18,463 nt of DNA from Entamoeba invadens IP1. Its lineage: Eukaryota; Evosea; Mastigamoebida; Endamoebidae. Made by a program: the position numbers and the translations under genes. The stretch covers positions 70,120-88,582 of the forward strand of contig NW_004191732.1 in NCBI RefSeq assembly GCF_000330505.1. The letters are read 5' to 3'. The notes below the pieces were generated by a model. The model made no database searches, had not been told where the DNA came from, and was given only the letters and a program-made list of their open reading frames with translations. Positions 8,769 to 16,330 of this stretch are shown piece by piece (position 1 is the stretch's first letter; every line of letters starts with the position of its first letter).

Positions 8769-9055
8769 TTTAAGGAAGATAAAAATTACATTAATATAAA
8801 TTTACTATAAAACTTAGATTACTACATTAATATAAATTTACTATATAAATTGCTATAATATCGATTTCGATAAAGTAGCGAGGAGGTAGTTCGCAAATAG
8901 TAGTTTAAGCTCCATATTGAAAAAATAATTGGAACTCTTAATCCAGAATTTTGTGAAAATTCAAATTACTCGTCCCCTCACGATTTTTGTTAAATTATTA
9001 GAAAATATAGATAAAATGAGGGTGCACCCTAAATCCACATAATTTATATACTACT
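8640..9055 (-). repeat. Right arm of the 416-bp inverted repeat
   Basis: Inverted copy of 6721-7136, with equal length and no mismatch noticed. Its outer end (9055) abuts the last codons of the helicase relic and supplies their TAG stop. Its inner end (8640) carries a 45-codon truncated copy of the gene at 7008. Confidence 0.93.
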
Positions 9056-9239
9056 GATATGTATTATTAATAATTTCTAAATCAAATTTGTTCTTAATTG
9101 GATCTTTAATTAAATTAATGTATAATTCAGCACAATTTATATATGTTACATGTGTATTTATTATTTTGGATTTATCTTCTTTATAATTTTTAAATATATT
9201 ATTAATATAATTATCAACTTCAGTTTTAGATTTATACAT
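9051..9239 (-). pseudogene. Helicase C-terminal tail, cut by the inverted repeat
   Basis: 62 codons (MYKSKTEVDNYINNIFKNYK and on) in the same frame as the C-lobe, one TAA apart. The last codons run into the right arm, whose outermost bases provide the TAG stop (9051-9053). It could be a separate small frame with an adjacent start, but a nonsense-split and truncated helicase tail is simpler. Confidence 0.5.
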
Positions 9240-9962
9240 TTATTCTAACATTTCTTTATTTAATTTATAACAACAAATTGCTAAATTATTTAATTTAAAT
9301 ATTTCATTATCCAAATAAATATAATTTTTAAATATATCATGTTCTTCTCGATATGCATTTTGCCCGGTAATCTTTGTCATGATTTCTTTATTAATATCTT
9401 CTTTAACTTCCAAATCTAATCTATTGTAATTTTCAATAAACTTTTCAGCTTTAATTAAATCCTTGTCTAAATTATCTTTCTTTTCTGTTAAAGATGTTGT
9501 GTAAATAAATGTTAATTCATTTTTAAAAGGATTACAATCTAAACGTTGTCTACCAATAATTTGCAATAATTCAGTTGAAATATCAAACATGATATTAGAT
9601 TTAACATTATTAATAACAAATGTTTTAGCGCAAGTACTATAAAAATCACAACCAGCTGAATAAGCTTTAGAACAAAATGTAAATCGTTTATTATTTCTAG
9701 CATAAGCATTTTTATAATTGGTGTTTACAACTCTTCCAAAATAATCCAAGTGTTCAGTATCATCTATTATTTCATCTATTTTCAGACTTCCTATTTCATA
9801 ATTAGTATTATATTTCTTATTAAAATTGTTAATTTTATTAACATTATCGTCATTATTACTAATTAAAATATTAACATCATTTTTATCTAATCCTGATTTA
9901 TAACACATCTTAAGTATAGAACTGATAGAATTAATGAATATTACTATTTCTTTAGCTTCAAT
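9240..9962 (-). pseudogene. Helicase C-terminal lobe
   Basis: The open frame starts after a TGA at 9963-9965 and the first ATG is at 9908. Upstream of that ATG the frame reads AKEIVIFINSISSILK, a typical opening strand of a helicase second lobe, so the ATG is probably not a true start. From Met-9908, FCSKAYSAGCDFYS lies at residues 78-91 and LQIIGRQRL at 115-123. The stop TAA (9240-9242) is followed directly by ATG TAT in the same frame. Confidence 0.68.
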
Positions 9963-10708
9963 TCATTTTTCTTTTCATAAATACCAGATTTACATGTTTT
10001 CAAATAATTAATCATGTATTCAAGAGGATTGTTTGATTTTTTAGATTTAATAATATAATCAGAAGTATTTGTGGCAAAATTGTTAGACATGTTTCCAGAA
10101 TCATCAGCCTTCGGCATGAGTTTCTCGTCAAAATATATTGTTTTTTTATCATTATTCATCCATTTAAATTCATAATAAGGTAAATTTGATAATTGTGGTA
10201 ATAATTCGATATATTTATCAGGAATTGGAGTGGCAGATAAGTATGTAACACGTTGTAAACCAGATAATGCATTTAAGAATCTTGTTAATGTATTTAATTT
10301 AAAAGAAGAATCAGATAGAATAAATTGAAATTCATCTACAATTATTCTAAATCTGTTAATGTTTGGAATGTTTACAATTAATTTATGGAAAGAATCATAT
10401 GTTACTAATATTTTAGGATTAGGATTACAATATAAATAATCACATATCGTTTCTTTATCTTTAGAACCTTCTTTAACAAAAAGAAAACCTTTATGTTGTT
10501 TCATTTTAGATTCTAACATTCCGATTCTAGGAGAACATATAATTGAAGGATATTTGGAAACTATCGCAAAATGAGTTCCTCCCACATTTGGTAAAACTTT
10601 ATTTAAAATACCGTTTGGAGAATTAAATCCTTCTATTTCAGATAAATATTTGACTCCATAAGGAATCTCGATAATTGTTTTATTTAGAGTTTCAACTTTG
10701 GTTTGCAT
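9944..10708 (-). pseudogene. Helicase N-terminal (ATPase) lobe
   Basis: I prefer the ATG at 10708 (MQTKVETLNKT) over the one at 10768, because the extra 20 residues (MRLKIFLEQFLYFFIF and on) are low-complexity and come from AT-rich spacer. From Met-10708, NVGGTH lies at residues 41-46 where Walker A is expected, but without the usual GK. IICSP is at 56-60 (motif Ia-like), VDEFQF at 124-129 and LSATP at 157-161. DEKLMPKADD at 194-203 is the shared hairpin-encoded insert. It falls after motif III, where the lobes are usually joined by a linker, so it may be tolerated. The frame ends at TAG 9944-9946. Confidence 0.7.
10104..10131 (-). repeat. 28-bp coding repeat, copy 3 (DEKLMPKA), inverted
   Basis: Identical to copy 1 over the 28-bp core, on the opposite strand and in frame in the helicase N-lobe. 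GCC-GAA-GGC lies at 10107-10115 when read on the minus strand. Confidence 0.85.
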
Positions 10709-10860
10709 TTTTATAAAATAAAAAATAAAAAAGTACAAAAATTGTTCCAAAAATATTTTTAATCTCAAATTAGGTTATAAATAGCCGTACTATTTTTTCA
10801 ATAGTTACCCTGTTCTTTTTTTTCAAGCGGGAGTTTTATTTATTAATATATATAAGGTAG

Positions 10861-11004
10861 AAAAAAGTACGGAGGATGAGAGCGTTGAAAACGCGAACCC
10901 GGAGTACTTTAATAAAGTAAATTCGGTGCAAGAAGGGGACCCGAAGGGTTCCCCAGCGAGGATGACCTGACCGGAGGGAAAGGTCCCGAGCGACGAGGTA
11001 ACCA
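10861..11004. repeat. GC-rich hairpin cluster at the right edge of the element
   Basis: About 140 bases of much higher GC than the surroundings. Visible stems are AAAGTAC/GTACTTT (10864-10870, 10904-10910) enclosing GCGTT-GAA-AACGC (10882-10894), and TACTTTA-A-TAAAGTA (10905-10919). Further right are GGGGACCC-GAA-GGGTTCCCC with one bulge (10935-10954) and GACCT/AGGTC (10964-10968, 10981-10985). Related phrases recur inside (GGAGGATGA, GCGAGGATGACC, CGACGAGGTAACC). It may be a nest of the same hairpin elements, a structured RNA, or a replication or packaging site. Minus-strand reading frames across it have no convincing coding character. Confidence 0.7.
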
Positions 11005-11242
11005 AATTTACATACTACTACAAAAACTTGATAATTACAAATTTTCAATCTAAAGATTTATACGATTATTAATCATAAAGCAATTTATTGATATTTTATT
11101 TATAAAAATTAATGTTAATTTGTTTATAATTAAAAATATACGAGTTGCAATTATAGTTAACAGCTTTTTCGACAATTACATGAACCAAAATAAAATATTT
11201 GTCAAGAGTGTTTTTTGAAATAAGTATTCCTTTTAGCTACTG

Positions 11243-11375
11243 TTTGTGCATCCCCATGTCACTCATTTTCATTGTCCGTGCTGTGCGGACTTGGATGTTA
11301 TTCTTCCGCTTGCGGGGGGTTCGGGGAAATCCACGCCAATGGAGGACTCGGAAAGTGGGTGAAACAGTGCACAAA
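11243..11375 (+). ncRNA. Candidate structured RNA (strand uncertain)
   Basis: A GC-rich island in AT-rich spacer. It is closed by the perfect 8-bp stem TTTGTGCA (11243-11250) with TGCACAAA (11368-11375), and C-G and T-A pairs continue outside a G-G mismatch. Inside are GTCCG/CGGAC (11274-11278, 11286-11290), CCGC-TT-GCGG (11306-11315) and CCAC/GTGG (about 11331-11357). I do not match it to tRNA, 5S, spliceosomal, SRP or RNase P RNA. Which strand would be transcribed is unknown. Confidence 0.35.
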
Positions 11376-11775
11376 GAGAACGTTTGAATGCGGCCAACTG
11401 AGCCTACTATGTTTTGTCTTACTCGTTATCTAGTGACTCAATGTGAATTATAGGTATTATTCTTGAATTCTGGAACTAGACCAAATTAATACTAAAAATC
11501 CTATTTACTAGACTGCGAATTTGAAGCAAAAATAGTTTACGGTTCAAATTAATATTTACAAACCGAACAATTTTAATCTTTTTTTGAACAATTAAACCAT
11601 TTTGTTTTCTTTGTGTAAATTTAAAATACTTTTGGTTTTTTTATTTGTTTAAGGCAAAAACAATTTCGTTTTTTTATTCAAAAAAAAACAAAAAGATTTG
11701 AATAAAATATATAACAAAAGTAAAAACATTTATTTTAAAAACAAACACAACATAACTAATTTTTTACATAAATAA

Positions 11776-11831
11776 TTATCAGTACAAACAATTGTTATTC
11801 AGCGCAACCACAATTGTTTTTCTCCTGATAA
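11776..11831. repeat. Nested inverted repeat
   Basis: TTATCAG (11776-11782) and AAACAATTGT (11786-11795) pair with ACAATTGTTT (11810-11819) and CTGATAA (11825-11831), giving a hairpin with a 14-nt loop. Its function is unknown; terminator, regulatory site and small element remnant are all possible. Confidence 0.6.
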
Positions 11832-12041
11832 CTAAAAATGGAAAAGTCATCGGTTTTAAAAACCCGATAACCCGTTCTGTATTTACAAACCGACTAATTT
11901 GCCAAATTAAAGCTCTAAAAACACGATAAAAACTTCTTTGATGCACCAAAATTTGTTTTTAAAACCGATACTAATACACACAAACAGACAGACACTCGTA
12001 TTATTAATAATTAGTTTTGTTTTTTTAATATTTTTATTTAA

Positions 12042-12056
12042 CCCTTCGAGGATGGG
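12042..12056 (+). repeat. Left terminal inverted repeat of the piggyBac-like element
   Basis: CCCTTCGAGGATGGG directly after TTAA. Its first 11 bases are identical to the inverted right end. Confidence 0.6.
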
Positions 12057-12166
12057 AAAAATCAAAATTTGTAAAAAAATAAAAATCTTAGTCAATTGTA
12101 ATGTAAATGTGATCTTTTTTTCTTTAATTTTTTCAAAAAAAGCTAGACACCCTGGAACGACGGCTC

Positions 12167-12192
12167 TAGTAAATTTTTATAGTAAATTGTTA
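12167..12192 (+). repeat. Tandem 13-bp repeat
   Basis: TAGTAAATTTTTA is followed directly by TAGTAAATTGTTA. AT-rich, minor. Confidence 0.6.
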
Positions 12193-12372
12193 TAAATTAT
12201 AGTAAAAAAAAGTGAATTTTTTGTTGAAGTTGGGATGAACAAAGGTTCACTTTTTTGCTTGATCCTTTCAGAAACAAGCCACGGTTCAATGGAAAAGTCA
12301 GATCACAATTTTATTGAGATGACCACAACTTATAACAATAATAAAATTAATTATAAAATATAACAAAGACCA

Positions 12373-12428
12373 AATTGCATCATAAAACATACTGGTCCAG
12401 AATATTCAAAATCAATTGCATCATAAAA
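12373..12428 (+). repeat. 15-bp direct repeat
   Basis: AATTGCATCATAAAA occurs at 12373-12387 and 12414-12428. This may be a trace of a small insertion or duplication inside the element. Confidence 0.6.
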
Positions 12429-13253
12429 TAACAAAGAAAAAATAATAAAGCATAGACTTTGAGGTGTCTTGAAATTTCAATATGCAATTGATCTCAAAAA
12501 CAATTACAAAGGAAAATAAATAGATTTTTTTTGTAAACTTTGAAAAATACAATAATTTTAAAAATTGGGTTTTGCTATTTTTTTGTAAAAGAAATAAGAT
12601 AAGACGAAAAGACACTTTTGTTTGTTCTGACTTTGAAAAATAAATCTTAAAGAAAATAAATGTAAAATATACAAAAAATAACTAAAATACATTTTCAAAA
12701 GTATCAAAAATCGCAAAATCGAGAAAAATTTATAAAATGACTTAAACAGTTAATATAGTCGCGTTTGTATAAACTTTGATCACCACGAGGTTCTATGGTC
12801 ATCTATTGAATTTCACGTCGTGCCACTGTCGAGGAAGCAAGATATGAATTCATTGTTTGTAATTGTTTTTTTATCATTTTCAAACAAAAACAAAAGGCAA
12901 AACGTGTTTTATGCAATCTATTTAGAATATAAAGATTTGTATTTGGTAAATAATTGTTTATTTTGCAGCCACTGTTTATTCATTTTCGAATTATGCATTT
13001 TTGGGCAACAAACAAAAAACTTATAGTAAATGTATAGAGATAATGAAAAACAAAGAAAAACACAAGTGTAAAAACAACACAACCAAAACCAATGACAACA
13101 TTTTAAACTATAATTTATAATAAAATAAATAATAAATTATTAAAATTAATCATGTAATTCATAATAGTTTTATAATTATGATTGTTATATATTATAGTTA
13201 CTCTAACAGACATAATTTTGACACAATAACACATAATAAACGTATCTTTACTA

Positions 13254-13290
13254 CAATGTGATTTCATCTAAGTGATAAGTGATCACATTG
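13254..13290. repeat. Inverted repeat, 9-bp stem
   Basis: CAATGTGAT (13254-13262) pairs with ATCACATTG (13282-13290) around a 19-nt loop in otherwise AT-rich filler. Confidence 0.6.
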
Positions 13291-13601
13291 ATTTAACATT
13301 GTTGTGTAATTAAAACTATATTGTAATTTTATGCATAATTATAACAAAAATGATATAATGACCCTTATTATAATGTTATCATTATAGAAGATACATAGTG
13401 TTTGTAATAAAGCGCGTTTTGACTGAAAACATATCGTTCAAATTTAAAACAAAACAAATAAGCATATAATTTATATAAACAGAAACACACTGGTTTAGTG
13501 AATGATCAAAAAATGATTATATGTGATATACTTGATGTAGTTGTTATATAGATGACAATTTAATTTATTTGGATGTTAGAATTGATAACAAACTATATTT
13601 C

Positions 13602-13706
13602 TAATATTATTTTACCATTAATAATATAGAGTCCAAAATAATAATATAATAATAATAAAATAATAATTTGTTTTTTTTAAATGACAATAATGGTAAAATA
13701 ATGTTA
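13602..13706. repeat. MITE-like 105-bp inverted-repeat unit
   Basis: TAATATTATTTTACCATTA (13602-13620) matches the reverse complement of 13688-13706 at 18 of 19 positions, enclosing an AT-rich spacer. It could be a small foldback element, or chance in low-complexity DNA. Confidence 0.4.
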
Positions 13707-14510
13707 TTCAAACACACCAAAAAACAAAAAAATGATAAAAATTATTGTTTTAAAAGGTGATTTTAAAGAATATTATGAATTAACGACTATCTCTTATTCC
13801 ACGACAATGGAACAATGAGAAATAGACATATAAATGTTACTTATAATATTATTAACAATTATAGTTAAAAATAGTAGATAATTTATAATGTATTGTTTTT
13901 CGATTGATTTTGTAACTAATTGTGTTTTGTGTTTTGTGTTTTTAAATAGACGTTTTTGTTTAAAATTTTAAAAATAAATACAGTAAGGTTACCCCGTTTT
14001 GTTCAAAACTTTACTTCATGCAATTCATTTATAGTTATTTTTAATTAATAAAAACTATTTTAACAAATAAAATGCAAAGAACATTTTTGCGTTTTTATTT
14101 GGAGATTGCTAAACAATAAAATGGTTTAAATTAATTAAAAGTACTAATTAAATCTTACATAATACAACGTAATTTGCTACAAAACAAAAAAGTTTGTGAT
14201 AAAACAAAGAAAATACCCGATATAAATTTAAATAAACACAATAATTGAGTTGGTTATTTCAAGATTTGTTATTGATAGATTTATAGTTTCAAGTTGCACT
14301 ATTTTAAACAACAACAATGTGCAAAACAACATTATAATCAAAAATTATCATTTTTTAATCCTTATATCCCGAAAAAACATTTGAATATCAAATAAATATC
14401 GTAAATCAACATTAAATAATTGTGTGAAATAACACACAAATTTCTTATTATATTTGAAATAAAAATTCAAAAAATAAGTAATTACTTATTAATATAAATA
14501 ACTTTGCCGC

Positions 14511-14640
14511 CTTGCATTTAATTTGACGAAAAAATGCAAAAATCTGCTTCATCATCGAAACTCGAAAAATAAAACAAATTTTCAAACAGTGAAATTATTA
14601 CCATTGGAAACGAGAGATTCGGATGACCAAAAGCACTCTT
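14511..14640 (+). pseudogene. Actin fragment A, strongly decayed (about residues 218-257)
   Basis: From 14522 the frame reads FDEKMQKSASSSKLEK, stop, NKFSNSEIITIGNERFG, stop, PKALF. This is collinear with the actin stretch that includes ASSSSLEK, ELPDGQ and ITIGNERF, with no length change between LEK and ITIG. About ten bases before 14522 also resemble the preceding actin part in a shifted frame. It has two in-frame stops and many replacements. It lies upstream of fragment B although it corresponds to an internal part of B, so the two are a rearranged tandem pair. Confidence 0.75.
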
Positions 14641-15062
14641 CCCGCCATCCCAATCTAATGAGGTTTCTCACACACCATCCTCAGAATTGATCTTGCTGGT
14701 CGTGATCTCACAGACTACCTCATGAAGATCTTGACTGAGAGATGTTATGCTTTCATTACAGCTGCTGAAAGAGAAATTGTCAGAGACATCAATAAGAAGC
14801 TCTGCAATGTCGCTCTTGACTTCAACGAAGAGATGCAGAAGGCTGCCTCATCATCAGAACTCGAGAAGTCAAACGAACTTCCAGATGGCCAATTCATCAC
14901 AATTGGCAACAAGAGATTCAGACGCTCAGAAGCACTTTTACAGTTATCATCCCTTGGTATGGAAGCATCATGTATCCACGAGACAATTTACAACTCAATC
15001 ATGAAGTGCGATGTCGACATCAGAAAGGATTTGTACGGAAACATCTTTTTGTCTGGTGGAAA
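14641..15062 (+). pseudogene. Actin fragment B (about residues 162-303)
   Basis: Reads PI, two stops (TAA 14656, TGA 14659), [22 protein letters not shown], then [38 protein letters not shown] and [14 protein letters not shown]. This is the middle third of actin, with two codons apparently lost between GFS and H. The first Met of the open stretch (14722) is internal to actin (MKILTER) and not a start. Actin identity breaks off after LSGG. GC content is clearly higher than in the surroundings. Encoding neither end of actin, it cannot make a functional filament subunit. Confidence 0.88.
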
Positions 15063-15110
15063 TCAATCCAAAAATCAACTACAGACAAGAGAAGGAGAAA
15101 GTTGCAAATG
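15063..15110 (+). other. Non-actin tail joined to actin fragment B
   Basis: After LSGG the sequence leaves actin. One frame ends QTREGESCK and another reads [19 protein letters not shown]. The second looks more protein-like and NPKxN vaguely recalls an N-terminal actin stretch, but I cannot identify it. It may be a further captured fragment. Confidence 0.3.
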
Positions 15111-16014
15111 AAAAACGAATAAGCATAATCAAAACTGTTCATGCTTGGCTCAATTTAATTATATTCATATTGGTGTTTATTTGGTTTAGTTTTAATATTA
15201 TTATAATTATTGTTATAATCAATCATAATATATATATATAATAAATTTACTATCAGTTATATTATTCAAAGGTTGATTTTTTATAGTTTATTTATAATTT
15301 AAATTACTATACAATTTATTATTCTTTTGTCACGCATTGTATTATGTATCCAAAACTGCTATTTTTCTCGACTTAAATTGATGTTTTATAGCGTTGTTTT
15401 ACCATATAAGATAATTAATTTAATGTTATTGTTGTGTTAGATGAATAACGAACAAAAATGATAATAAACAACGGGTTTTTATCGTAATATTTTGATGTTA
15501 TTTGGTTCTCTAAGTATTTTTAGTTTGAGTGGAATCCATTTTATTTCAACAACAATATTTTTGTTATGTTTCTATTTTATTTTGGTTTGAAGCAATCTTA
15601 TTGGTTATATTGAACCCACAATTGTGCACACTTTTTATGTGTTTCTTATTTTGTTTTTGAAAAACTTGAATATCTGATAATATTATTTAATCAATTTTTA
15701 TTAACATTTTTATTTGTTTATGAAAACAGTTTATTTTCGTATTAATTTTATTACTGATATTAATTTGTTAAATTATATTTTTAATTGATTGAAGGACAAC
15801 TCTTTAACAAAACCCAATTAATTTGAGTTTATGAATGATGAAATGTTTTATAAATAATTCAAAAGTTTGAATTTGAGTTGAACAATTTTTTTTCAAATAA
15901 GTCAAAAATCGTTCTAAATTGTTCATGAAAAGTCGCCATTATTTTCATTTTTTGGAAAAGTGAAATTATTTTTTGAAATTTTTTTCTGAAAAAAAAGAAA
16001 AAAATAAAAAATTT
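15111..16014. other. AT-rich stretch up to the right end of the piggyBac-like element
   Basis: About 900 bases, T-rich, with no recognisable gene or RNA. Confidence 0.55.
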
Positions 16015-16029
16015 TCAGTCCTCGAAGGG
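16015..16029 (-). repeat. Right terminal inverted repeat of the piggyBac-like element
   Basis: The minus strand reads CCCTTCGAGGACTGA after TTAA (16030-16033). It lies 36 bp from the 3' end of the hAT transposase relic. Confidence 0.6.
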
Positions 16030-16068
16030 TTAATTATTATGTTTAAAAACATAAAACAAAAACAAACT

Positions 16069-16260
16069 TTAATAATGATATTTCATTAAAGTAAGTTTAG
16101 CAACTTTAGATGGATCCATTTCAGCACGAGATTCATTGTAAATTGTTTCAGTACGACTAAACAGTCTTTCACATGAGATGCTCGTTGTTTCAAGAAAGAG
16201 GTACTTTTTACTAAAGGTATCATGTGAAACAGTAAAACAGAATTCATATTTCTTTTCCAA
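16069..16260 (-). pseudogene. hAT C-terminal dimerisation segment
   Basis: Reads KKYEFCFTVSHDTFSKKYLF, then ETTSISCERLFSRTETIYNE and on to MKYHY. This matches the conserved hAT C-terminus (P/E-x-T-S-x-x-x-E-R-x-F-S, then R-x-x-L/M-x-P). It is separated from YWK in the previous frame by one missing A. Confidence 0.85.
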
Positions 16261-16330
16261 TAGTTATCAACGGTGAGTCCTGCTTCATTATTGTCTCTCT
16301 CATACAATTCCATTATAGCCGCAGCCCTTG

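Larger units (their letters stand above)
9051..10708 (-). pseudogene. Superfamily 2 helicase-like gene, broken
   Basis: Two helicase lobes and a tail are recognisable in order. The N-lobe (9944-10708) has a motif I-like GGT loop, VDEFQ (motif II) and SATP (motif III). The C-lobe (9240-9962) has KAYSAGCDF (motif V-like) and QIIGRQR (motif VI). The lobes are in different frames that overlap at 9944-9962; one missing base would explain this. A TAA (9240-9242) separates the C-lobe from 62 further codons in the same frame, which end exactly at the inverted-repeat edge. DEFQ plus a Q-x-x-GRxxR motif VI places it among SF2 DNA/RNA helicases of the kind found in phage, plasmid and viral replication modules; the exact family cannot be named by eye. 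Role by family: ATP-driven strand separation, probably in replication of the element. Confidence 0.7.
6721..11019. mobile_element. Candidate integrated 4.3 kb element with inverted repeats and an SF2 helicase relic
   Basis: The left end AGTAGTATATAAATT (6721-6735) is mirrored at 11005-11019, where the reverse complement reads AGTAGTATGTAAATT: 14 of 15 match. Both sides are flanked by ACAA (6717-6720 and 11020-11023), a possible 4-bp target duplication. Between them lie a 416-bp inverted repeat, three small plus-strand reading frames, a minus-strand helicase relic and GC-rich mini-hairpins. All of this is compositionally unlike the flanks. No integrase, transposase or polymerase was recognised, so the class is unknown; an integrated plasmid- or virus-like replicon is my inference. 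The outer boundaries rest on short matches in AT-rich DNA and are the weakest part of the call. Confidence 0.45.
11020..12037. other. AT-rich spacer between the two mobile segments
   Basis: Apart from the RNA candidate and the nested inverted repeat, this kilobase is AT-rich and shows no convincing gene. Confidence 0.55.
12210..14510. other. AT-rich element interior without genes
   Basis: Apart from the repeats listed separately, I see no credible coding sequence. One less AT-rich patch at about 12770-12850 might be a gene fragment but was not identified. Confidence 0.5.
12038..16033. mobile_element. piggyBac-like non-autonomous element with actin pieces
   Basis: The left end is TTAA (12038-12041) followed by CCCTTCGAGGA (12042-12052). 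The right end, on the minus strand, is TTAA (16030-16033) followed by CCCTTCGAGGA (16029 down to 16019). Similarity continues weakly (TGGGAAAA against CTGAAAA). TTAA target duplication with ends beginning CCCTT is characteristic of piggyBac-type transposons, a group known from Entamoeba. No transposase is recognisable in the 4 kb, so it would depend on one elsewhere. The interior is very AT-rich and carries actin fragments at 14511-15062. Alternative: two unrelated ends of the same family that happen to face each other. Confidence 0.5.

Noticed and set aside
9240..9242. Alternative genetic code (TAA or TAG as Gln) for the helicase segment
   Set aside because: It would rejoin the tail but not the two lobes, which are in different frames; TAA and TAG also end the small plus-strand genes naturally.
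10823..11048. Two overlapping minus-strand frames across the GC-rich hairpin cluster
   Set aside because: Sequence is dominated by stems and repeats, with no family motif; likely open by chance.
11270..11400. 5S rRNA, SRP RNA or RNase P RNA for the GC-rich island
   Set aside because: Short similarities (ACTTGGATG, GGGGAAATCC) were not accompanied by the other conserved blocks of those RNAs.
11385..11410. tRNA-like box A (CTCAGTTGG on the minus strand)
   Set aside because: No box B, anticodon arm or acceptor pairing could be found around it.
12770..12850. Possible protein fragment in a less AT-rich patch
   Set aside because: No frame gave a recognisable stretch; the short LDSGTT-like string on the minus strand is not enough.
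14747..15004. Second plus-strand frame over actin fragment B
   Set aside because: Out-of-frame shadow of the actin reading.
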